DNA of 64,000 nucleotides from Terriglobales bacterium. Lineage in GTDB: Bacteria; Acidobacteriota; Terriglobia; Terriglobales; Acidobacteriaceae. The stretch spans positions 124,001 to 188,000 of the forward strand of contig JAOAPE010000008.1 in the NCBI GenBank assembly GCA_025462725.1, given 5' to 3'. The position numbers and the translations under genes are program-made. Below the pieces are notes generated by a model that saw nothing but the letters and a program-made list of their open reading frames with translations, searched no databases and had not been told where the DNA came from. Positions 35,492 to 42,727 of the stretch are shown here, in pieces. The stretch's first letter is position 1. Every line of letters begins with the position of its first letter.

Positions 35492-36799
35492 ATGAAGATC
35501 AGTTGGGTTAACCACGCGTCATTTGTAGTGCAGCAAGGGGACGTTGCTCTCATATGCGATCCATGGCTCGAAGGCACTGCTTTCAACAACGGCTGGTCGC
35601 TCATTTCAAAAACGCGCTTCGACTTCAACGACTTCGATCGCATCAGCCACATCTTCTTTTCGCATGAACACCCTGACCATTTCAGTCCTTCAAATGTGAG
35701 AAGGACTCCACAACACGCGCGCAAGAACATTACGGTGTTATTCCAGGAAACTCGCGACAAACGTGTCGTAAATTTTTGCAAGTCTTTGCAATTCCAGACA
35801 AGAGAACTCCCTGAGGACCAATGGGTGCAAATCTCGGAAGATGTCTCAATCTTGTGCGGCAAGCAAGGGCGGATCGATTCCTGGCTGGCAATACGTTCCC
35901 ATGGCGAAGTCATCTTGAACATGAATGACTGTGTCTTTGAATTTGATTCAGATTTGGAACACATTGCCGAACTTGTCGGAGTGCCGGACGTCCTACTCAC
36001 CCAATTTTCATTCGCGAACTGGGTGGGTAATCCTGACGACGTCGACGGACATCGTCTGATGGCAAAGCACAAGCTTCAGGAAATGCGCCGACAGGTGAAG
36101 ATACTGCGGCCCCGCACACTGATTCCCTGCGCAAGTTTTGTCTGGTTCTCGCATGAAGAAAACTATTTTGCGAACAAGGAATCAAATCGCATTTGGGATG
36201 TCTACGATTTCACAACCCGCGAACTCGGAATCAAAACGGTCGTGCTATATCCAGGCGATGAGTGGGAAATCGGTGGGGACCACGATTCGGCGGCAGCGTT
36301 GGCTCAATACAAGAATGATTACAGCGCATTCGAAAATTCGCCCGTGCTCGGGAAGTCCCCAACTATAGGCATTGAAGACTTGCACGCCGCGCACAAGACT
36401 TTTCTTCGCAAGCTGTTCGCCCGCAATCGAAATCATCAGCTCTTGAGGGCAATTCCTTCCTCCACGTTTTTCATTACTGATCTTCATCTTCACGCAACAT
36501 TTTCCATTTTGGGGGGAGTAAAAGTAGTAGAAGGCAGCAGTGTTCCCGCGGATATCTGTTTATCCTCAGAGTCACTGCAATATTGCCTCTTGTATGACTG
36601 GGGCGGAGACACGCTCGCCGTCAATGGGCGTTACTCCGTTCCGAATGGCGGTCGCCCGGAACGTTTTTTTAATCTCTTCCGGGTGCAGGCCTACAACTCA
36701 ACTGGTAAAGAGTTCGACGCGGCGCTTCTTCTCGACATTGCCAAGCGCTGGGTAGGTCGAAAACTGAACATGCCTGCTCTCCAGCGAAGCCACCGTTAA
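35492..36799 (+). CDS. Metallo-beta-lactamase-fold protein, CMP-Neu5Ac hydroxylase/UlaG-like
   Basis: About 435 residues from the ATG at 35492, which has GAAGG six bases upstream; a TTG at 35480 is also in frame. The N-terminus WVNHASFVVQQGDVALICDP and the metal motif SHEHPDHF (HxHxDH, about residue 55) define the fold. The C-terminal part (about 345-430), with LSSESLQYCLLYDWGGDTLA, recalls the accessory domain of CMP-N-acetylneuraminate hydroxylase-like proteins, but there is no Rieske iron-sulfur domain. It precedes a P450 by 26 bp, and both could oxidise or hydrolyse the product of the peptide synthetase. The substrate is unknown. Confidence 0.7.
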   Translation: MKISWVNHASFVVQQGDVALICDPWLEGTAFNNGWSLISKTRFDFNDFDRISHIFFSHEHPDHFSPSNVRRTPQHARKNITVLFQETRDKRVVNFCKSLQFQTRELPEDQWVQISEDVSILCGKQGRIDSWLAIRSHGEVILNMNDCVFEFDSDLEHIAELVGVPDVLLTQFSFANWVGNPDDVDGHRLMAKHKLQEMRRQVKILRPRTLIPCASFVWFSHEENYFANKESNRIWDVYDFTTRELGIKTVVLYPGDEWEIGGDHDSAAALAQYKNDYSAFENSPVLGKSPTIGIEDLHAAHKTFLRKLFARNRNHQLLRAIPSSTFFITDLHLHATFSILGGVKVVEGSSVPADICLSSESLQYCLLYDWGGDTLAVNGRYSVPNGGRPERFFNLFRVQAYNSTGKEFDAALLLDIAKRWVGRKLNMPALQRSHR

Positions 36800-36825
36800 A
36801 CGAGTTTTGACCAGAGACCAAAAAG

Positions 36826-38079
36826 ATGGCCACCGTTCCTAAATCTCCTGCTCCGCTATACGGCAAAGCAGATCTGCAACTCAGCCTTTATCACCTGCTT
36901 GATCCAAAGGTTCTTGCCGATCCTTACCCTCTCTATCATCGCTTGCGAACTGGGGCTCCTGTGCATTGGGACCCGTTTTTGCATGCGTGGGTAGTAACCC
37001 GTTATCACGACGTCATTAAGGTGCTGCACGATTTCAGCGCTGACCGCACCCCCACCCCTGAGCAATTAACAGAGATGGGATTGTCTTCTTTCAACCCTGT
37101 GGCGCAGGTGATGGTCAAGCAGATGTTGTTCATGGACGCGCCTGCCCATACAAGGTTGCGGGCACTCGCGTCTGCTGCCTTTTCTCCAAGCCGGGTTGAA
37201 CGACTGCGTTCCCACATCCAGGAGATTGTGGATAGGCTGATCGATGCTGTGTCAGAGTCGCGAGGAATGGACCTGATTGCGGATTTCGCGAATCCTTTAC
37301 CGGCAATAGTTACTGCGGAAATGCTGGGAGTACTGGTTTCTGACCATGAGGACCTAAAATCCTGGTCCGCAGACTTTGCTGAGATGCTCGGGAATTTTCA
37401 ACATAATCCTGATCGCATTCCACGTGTTGCCGCCACAGTCGAGAAAATGATGGCGTATTTCCGAAATGCGATTGCAGAGCAGAAAAAGTATCCACAAGGC
37501 GGACTCATTCACGCCCTCGTTACTGCAGAGATCAATGGCGACCGCTTGACTGAAGAGGAAGTGATCGCCAACACAATCGTCACCATGGTCGGCGGCCAGG
37601 AGACTACAACCAATCTGATTGGAAATGGAATCCTCACGTTGCTGCGGAATCCCGGAGAACTCGAAAGGCTTCGTTCGAATGAATCCTTGATCCAATCGGC
37701 TGTAGAGGAATTGTTGAGGTATGAGAGCCCGAGTCAACACACTGCTCGCATTGCTCCTAAGGATGTGGAGATGGGAGGGAAGTTGATAAGGAAGCGGGAT
37801 GCAGTTATCGCTGTCATGGCCGCAGGGAACAGGGACCCCGAAAGATTTCCTGATCCCGACGTGCTAGACCTCGGAAGAAAAGACAATCGCCATCTTGCAT
37901 TCGGATGGGCCGCCCACTTCTGCTTCGGAGCCGCACTCGCTCGTATTGAAGGCCAGATAGCGTTCGCGACATTGTTGCGTCGCCTTCCGAATCTGCGGCT
38001 CAATGCCGACCCTGCCACCCTTTCTTGGCGATTCAATCTTGGCCTGCGCGGACTTGACGCTCTGCCTGTCAGCTTTTGA
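36826..38079 (+). CDS. Cytochrome P450
   Basis: 417 residues. The I-helix oxygen-binding segment is MVGGQETTTN (about 252-261), the ExxR motif is in VEELLRYESP (about 293), and the haem-binding loop is FGWAAHFCFGAALAR with the ligand cysteine near residue 365. The N-terminus has LLDPKVLADPYPLYHRLRTG, usual for soluble bacterial P450s. Redox partners are not encoded nearby. Position between the metallo-beta-lactamase-fold gene and the PPTase gene (8 bp downstream) suggests it tailors the synthetase product, for example by hydroxylation. Confidence 0.95.
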   Translation: MATVPKSPAPLYGKADLQLSLYHLLDPKVLADPYPLYHRLRTGAPVHWDPFLHAWVVTRYHDVIKVLHDFSADRTPTPEQLTEMGLSSFNPVAQVMVKQMLFMDAPAHTRLRALASAAFSPSRVERLRSHIQEIVDRLIDAVSESRGMDLIADFANPLPAIVTAEMLGVLVSDHEDLKSWSADFAEMLGNFQHNPDRIPRVAATVEKMMAYFRNAIAEQKKYPQGGLIHALVTAEINGDRLTEEEVIANTIVTMVGGQETTTNLIGNGILTLLRNPGELERLRSNESLIQSAVEELLRYESPSQHTARIAPKDVEMGGKLIRKRDAVIAVMAAGNRDPERFPDPDVLDLGRKDNRHLAFGWAAHFCFGAALARIEGQIAFATLLRRLPNLRLNADPATLSWRFNLGLRGLDALPVSF

Positions 38080-38087
38080 TTGCAACA

Positions 38088-38831
38088 ATGCCCCGCGTTT
38101 CCACAGAAATACTGACTCTTGCGAGTGGTGAAATCCATGTCTGGAACACTCGAATTAGCGAGGTTCCAATGCCGGACGAGCGCCTGGAGCGACTGTTGTC
38201 GTTGAATGAAAAACATCGCGCATCGCGGTTCCGATTCGACAAAGACCGTCGACAGTTCATCGCTTCTCATGCTCTGTTGAGGTGGATCCTTTCCCTCTAC
38301 GCAGGGATTGAACCTGAGGAGCTGGAATTTACTCACAACGCGTTTGGGAAGCCGAAACTCAACAGTCGATCGTCAGGGAACGAATTGAATTTTAATTACT
38401 CCCACTCACATGACGTTGCAGTTTTTGCCTTCGCTAAAGGGAAGCAAGTCGGGATCGACGTGGAACTTATTCAGCCGGAAGTTTTACACGAGGCGATTCC
38501 CGAGCATTTTTTCAGCAGCTTCGAGTCAGGTACCCTGCGCTCTGTCCCAATCCCGCAGCAGTCCTTTGACCTCTTCAAATGCTGGACACGGAAAGAGGCA
38601 TACGTTAAAGCGCGAGGTGCGGGACTGCAAATACCTCTGGACAGTTTCGCTGTCTCCGGTGAGCGAGTACAGTTCGGCAGGCAAGAATCAGAGTGGGCGC
38701 TCCAGTCGTTTACCCCAGCGGACAACTACGTGGGTGCACTAGCCACTGAGGGCGAATGCTCGAGCACCATTTTTATTCAGTCCGCAGAAAAATTGTTGGC
38801 CAAAGAAGGTGTCCCATGTTGTACCAGTTAA
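38088..38831 (+). CDS. Sfp-type 4'-phosphopantetheinyl transferase
   Basis: 247 residues from the ATG at 38088. Motifs are FNYSHSHDVAVFAFAKGK, GIDVELIQPE (Mg-binding Asp and Glu) and FKCWTRKEAYVKARG (WxxKEAxxK). It moves phosphopantetheine from CoA to carrier-domain serines and is of the size seen with secondary-metabolite clusters rather than AcpS. The two carrier domains at 26016 and 29412 are its obvious targets. The end overlaps the next gene by 16 bp. Confidence 0.93.
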   Translation: MPRVSTEILTLASGEIHVWNTRISEVPMPDERLERLLSLNEKHRASRFRFDKDRRQFIASHALLRWILSLYAGIEPEELEFTHNAFGKPKLNSRSSGNELNFNYSHSHDVAVFAFAKGKQVGIDVELIQPEVLHEAIPEHFFSSFESGTLRSVPIPQQSFDLFKCWTRKEAYVKARGAGLQIPLDSFAVSGERVQFGRQESEWALQSFTPADNYVGALATEGECSSTIFIQSAEKLLAKEGVPCCTS

Positions 38832-39787
38832 TGAAACTCCCGATTATCACGCTCGTCGTCTCATCGATGTTGGCGCAGCCGGCTTCGCTGGCTTTCGCGC
38901 AAGTAAAACCTGACGCCAACTCGCGCGCTTCGCAGCAACAGAGCGAACCGGGCAGCCCCAGCCAGCAAATGCCAGAAGTTTCGATTGGCGCTGGCGATCT
39001 CCTTGAAGTCAGTGTCCTCGGGGCGCAGGATTTCACTAAGCAGATCCGCGTCAGTTCGACGGGCGACATATCTCTACCCCTGATTGGTGCAATTAGAGTC
39101 GGTGGACTTTCAACGACGGCCGCCGAACAACTCGTTGCTAAACGACTGGTGGAAGGTGGCTTCTTTTCCGATCCGCAAGTCTCCATCTTTGAGAAGGAAT
39201 ATGCCACGCAGGGCGTCTCGGTGCTGGGCGAGGTTTTAAAGCCGGGAATTTACCCCCTGCTGGGACGCCGGTCAGTCTTCGACGCGATCTCTGCTGCTGG
39301 AGGAACAACGCCCCGCGCTGGGAACGAGATAACCATCACTCATAGGGATTCACCAAACAAACCGGAAACCGTAGCTCTCTCCTACGCGAGCGCCGGATCC
39401 AAAGCTGGCGTAAATGCGCAGGTAATGCCCGGCGACACTGTCGTAGTTTCCAAAGCTGGGATCGTATACGTTGTAGGTGATGTAGCTAAGCCCGGGGGAT
39501 TTGTCATGGAAAATTCAACCATGACGGTGTTACAGGCGGTGGCTATGGCACAAGGGGCGAATCAAACCGCGGCCCTGAATGGCGCCAAACTCATCCGCAA
39601 GGTCGAAAACAAACCGCAAGAGATCGCAATTCCGCTTAAAGAGATTCTTGCGGCCAAGTCACCCGACCTCAGTCTGCAGCCCGAGGACATCGTTTTCGTG
39701 CCTAACAGCGCGGGAAAGAGTGCTGCACGGCGCGGCCTCGAAGCAGTCCTGCAAACCGCCACGGGACTGGCCATTTATCGTCGCTAG
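38816..39787 (+). CDS. Wza-type outer-membrane polysaccharide export protein
   Basis: 323 residues from the ATG at 38816, chosen for AAGAAGG upstream and a signal peptide (LMKLPIITLVVSSMLAQPASLAFA). The polysaccharide export domain is at about 60-140 (ISIGAGDLLEVSVLG-like start, ISLPLIGAIRVGGLSTTAAEQ), followed by SLBB domains (GVSVLGEVLKPGIYPLLGRR and VYVVGDVAKPGGFVM). No lipobox cysteine follows the signal peptide, unlike E. coli Wza. With Wzc at 5754 it completes the export path. Confidence 0.92.
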   Translation: MLYQLMKLPIITLVVSSMLAQPASLAFAQVKPDANSRASQQQSEPGSPSQQMPEVSIGAGDLLEVSVLGAQDFTKQIRVSSTGDISLPLIGAIRVGGLSTTAAEQLVAKRLVEGGFFSDPQVSIFEKEYATQGVSVLGEVLKPGIYPLLGRRSVFDAISAAGGTTPRAGNEITITHRDSPNKPETVALSYASAGSKAGVNAQVMPGDTVVVSKAGIVYVVGDVAKPGGFVMENSTMTVLQAVAMAQGANQTAALNGAKLIRKVENKPQEIAIPLKEILAAKSPDLSLQPEDIVFVPNSAGKSAARRGLEAVLQTATGLAIYRR

Positions 39788-39904
39788 TTATACCCGCTCA
39801 ACTTTAAACGTCATCGCCTCTTGTGTTACACTCGATGCATACTCTTCGACACGTTGTCATGCAGATTTTTCTTCCCGTCGAAGCTCCTTGCAATCACCCT
39901 TAGA

Positions 39905-39980
<76 letters not shown>

Positions 39981-40134
39981 TTCCTTCAACAACATACAAA
40001 GGCGAACAACTCTGCGGCGTAATCTCGCGCGGGGATAACTTCCCATTTGCAACAACAATTCAGCCAGGAAACACCGCGCAGTATCCCCCATCTTAAGTCT
40101 TCCACGCACAGATAAAGCAAAAGGAATCATCATT

Positions 40135-40750
40135 ATGGATATGAAACTTGAAGTTTTGGTCGTACCTGTCTCTGATGTCGAACGGGCCAAACGCTTTTAT
40201 GAGAAACTGGGATTTCGCTTAGACGCCGACGTCGGTAATGAGGAATACCGTATTGTTCAGTTCACTCCGCCCGGTTCTGAGGCTTCGATCATCTTCGGCA
40301 AGGGGAGTCACCTCTGCACAGCCAGGCTCCATCGACCACATGATTTTGGCGACATACGACATCGATGCCTCGCGAAACGAACTCCTCTCGCATGGCATCG
40401 AGGTGAGCGAAGTCTTTCACGACTCCGCAGGCAATCTCGCCGGCGGCTTTCATATCGGCACCGAAGGGCGCTCCCCGGGTCCAGATCCGGAAGGCCGTTC
40501 TTACGGCTCGTATGCCTCATTCAAAGACCCCGACGGCAACGGTTGGTTTCTGCAGGAGATCAAGGAGCGGCTCCCGGGAAGGACATCGCATGGCTCGCTC
40601 CAAGGTAAATCTGCAGACATCCTGCTTGAGGCGCTTAAAAGCGCCGCAGCCGCGCACGGAATTCATGAGAAGGAGCTAGGTAAGGCCGATCCTGACTGGC
40701 CAAAGTGGTACGCCGAGCATATGGCGCGCACACTGAGCACCGCCGCCTAA
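40135..40750 (+). pseudogene. VOC-family (glyoxalase-like) protein with a one-base frameshift
   Basis: The first part, LEVLVVPVSDVERAKRFYEK then LGFRLDADV and SIIFGKG, is in one frame; the rest, VTSAQPGSIDHMILATYDID to FKDPDGNGWFLQEIKERLPG, is in the next. The switch falls in a GGGG run near 40301-40304: removing one G restores a continuous protein of about 204 residues. The intact protein would be a single vicinal-oxygen-chelate domain followed by a helical tail. Because only one homopolymer base is involved, a sequencing or assembly error is as likely as a real mutation. Confidence 0.82.
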
Positions 40751-40768
40751 GACCCTGCCACTTGCAGA

Positions 40769-42106
40769 TTACTTTTCCTTCGTGAAAACCTTATCGACAC
40801 CCCTGCGTTTCAGGAGCATCTGGTTTTTCAGGGCATCGAATTCCATGACTATTCCCGGAGGTTCGATCTTAAATTTATCTTGTGCTGTCGCTTCGAGGGG
40901 GTAAGAGGACTGTCCCGTCGGCTGCGCGTATGGCGTCGCGCCATCTCTCGTGATCGTGAATTTCACGGGAACTTCCGGGTTCGAATAAACTCCCACGTAT
41001 TTGTCCAGAACTTCCGGGCTGACATTAACCGCCTCGAAGCTGGGCATCGTAAACGGCTTGTTGCGGTAGATATCGTAAACGCCACCGACGATGTTAGCTA
41101 CGGGGTAGACCTTCCCGTTCGAAGTGTAGGCGATTGCCAGCTTTTCTTCGGGCAGGTAAGCCAGCCAAGCTCCAAAGCCGTCGATTCCGCCACCGTGCCC
41201 ATAAAACGTCTTGCCGTCCAGCGGGTAAGTTTCCATTGCCATCTTATTCTTCATCATCTGGTCGAGGCTCTTCTGCGATACGAGCTTAAGCTCGAACAAC
41301 GCTTGGATGAATTTGGCCATGTCGTTCGGCGTCGAGATGATTGCTCCCGCGCCGCCGGGAATACTCAAGTTGGTCTCAACTTCCTGCTTCCACTCTCCAA
41401 TCCATCGAAAGGAGAAACTTTCGTTCTTGCTGACATCTGTGTATCCGGTGCCGAGATAAGTATCCTTGAGCCCGATCTTTGAAGTGATTCTTTTCTGCAG
41501 GGCTTCCTGGTAGGTCTTACCCGTTACGTTTTCGACGATATAACTTAAAAGCAAGTAACCGGAATTGCTGTAGGAATATTTAGCGTCCGGCTCGAAGTCT
41601 GGAGTGCTCTTGGCGATAATAGCGACCATTTCGCTATGTGTCTTCGGATTCATCTTCCAGCTTGAATAACTCCGGTCGTCGGTTAAGTCATGGATACCGC
41701 TGCGATGCGCGAGAATATGCGCGATCGTGATTTTTCCGGCGTTCGGGATCTGCGGATAGAATTTGTCGAGCGTGTCCGTGAGCCTTAGTTTTCCTTCCTC
41801 CACAAGCTGAAAGATCATTGCGGCAGTGAACATCTTCGCGATGGAACCGATCCGGTATCTCGTCGTCGCTGTTAACGGCTTCTTTTCGGTTCCGTTGATC
41901 TGGCTAAAGCCGACAGAACGAGTGTAAAGAACGTTGCCGTCCTTGGCGATGGCCAGGCTCCCCATTGCCTTGTTCTTCTCGGCCAGACGGTCAAAGAATT
42001 GGTCCAGCTTAGCTTTGTCTGGCGTTTGTGCGTAGCCTGCACTGAGCAACGTTAGTGTTAATAAAAGTGCGAATCGTGTCTTGTATCTCATGCCTTTGGC
42101 CCTCAT
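40769..42106 (-). CDS. Secreted serine hydrolase (class C beta-lactamase-like)
   Basis: 445 residues from the ATG at 42106, which has AGGA six bases upstream and begins a signal peptide (FALLLTLTLLSAGYA). The active-site motifs are SIAK (in YRIGSIAKMF), YSN (in YSYSNSGYLLLSY) and HGG (in YGHGGGIDGFG), as in DD-carboxypeptidase/esterase/beta-lactamase family members. A C-terminal beta-domain of about 90 residues follows. Likely periplasmic; substrate cannot be told. It converges with the broken VOC gene. Confidence 0.9.
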   Translation of the reverse strand: MRAKGMRYKTRFALLLTLTLLSAGYAQTPDKAKLDQFFDRLAEKNKAMGSLAIAKDGNVLYTRSVGFSQINGTEKKPLTATTRYRIGSIAKMFTAAMIFQLVEEGKLRLTDTLDKFYPQIPNAGKITIAHILAHRSGIHDLTDDRSYSSWKMNPKTHSEMVAIIAKSTPDFEPDAKYSYSNSGYLLLSYIVENVTGKTYQEALQKRITSKIGLKDTYLGTGYTDVSKNESFSFRWIGEWKQEVETNLSIPGGAGAIISTPNDMAKFIQALFELKLVSQKSLDQMMKNKMAMETYPLDGKTFYGHGGGIDGFGAWLAYLPEEKLAIAYTSNGKVYPVANIVGGVYDIYRNKPFTMPSFEAVNVSPEVLDKYVGVYSNPEVPVKFTITRDGATPYAQPTGQSSYPLEATAQDKFKIEPPGIVMEFDALKNQMLLKRRGVDKVFTKEK

Positions 42107-42236
42107 TGATTTCCTAAATTCACAAAGTCTGCCCGGATTGAGGGCGGAATCGGGAATGTACATCAACAACTTTGTCTCATCAAGGACTTTATAAAAAAAG
42201 CTGCTAGCCGTATTCGAAGTTGCTAGGCCAACAAAC

Positions 42237-42606
42237 GTGCAAATCAGTTTAAGAATCGCCGATAAGGTTCTCGTCGCCACCTTGGCAGACAACGGCACCG
42301 CCAAGGATTTTGTAGCTTTGCTCCCTTTGAACCTATCCCATGAAAGATTTGTTTGGGCGCGAAAAGTACGGCGATTTGCCCAAAGCCCTCTCGGAGAAAG
42401 GGCCCAGAAAGGATAAGTACGAAGTTGGAGACATCGCTTATTGGTCTCCGGATCACCGGTTCGCCGTTTACTACCACCAGGATGGAGAGTCGATACCTTC
42501 TCCCGGCGTCATTCCCATCGCCAAGATCAACGGTGCGGCGGATGCATTCAATGTACCGGGATCAGTAACAGTCACCATTGAAGCTGCAAATAAGTCACAG
42601 GAATAA
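42237..42606 (+). pseudogene. Cyclophilin-like fold protein with a one-base frameshift
   Basis: The N-terminal half (ISLRIADKVLVATLADNGTA, KDFVALLPLNLS) is in one frame from a GTG at 42237. The C-terminal half (MKDLFGREKYGDLPKALSEK, YEVGDIAYWSPDHRFAVYYH, GVIPIAKINGAADAF) is in another. The change falls at a CCC run near 42337-42339; deleting one C joins them into a protein of about 123 residues of the bacterial cyclophilin-like family. This is the second single-base homopolymer break within 2.1 kb, which makes assembly error a serious possibility. Confidence 0.78.
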
Positions 42607-42727
42607 CAAATGCAACGCAGGGTAGCAGACAACAGCTTGCTCACCAACCTCCCTTTGCGAGTACTCATCCAACAACTCACTTGTTCACCGTTTGCGCGGT
42701 TAAACGGAGTATTCGGTACGGGACCCG

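Noticed and set aside
3126-39787. Exosortase/PEP-CTERM system
   Set aside because: AsnB, FemAB-like, deacetylase-like and ExeA-like proteins recall exosortase-A loci, but no exosortase and no PEP-CTERM tail were found in the window.
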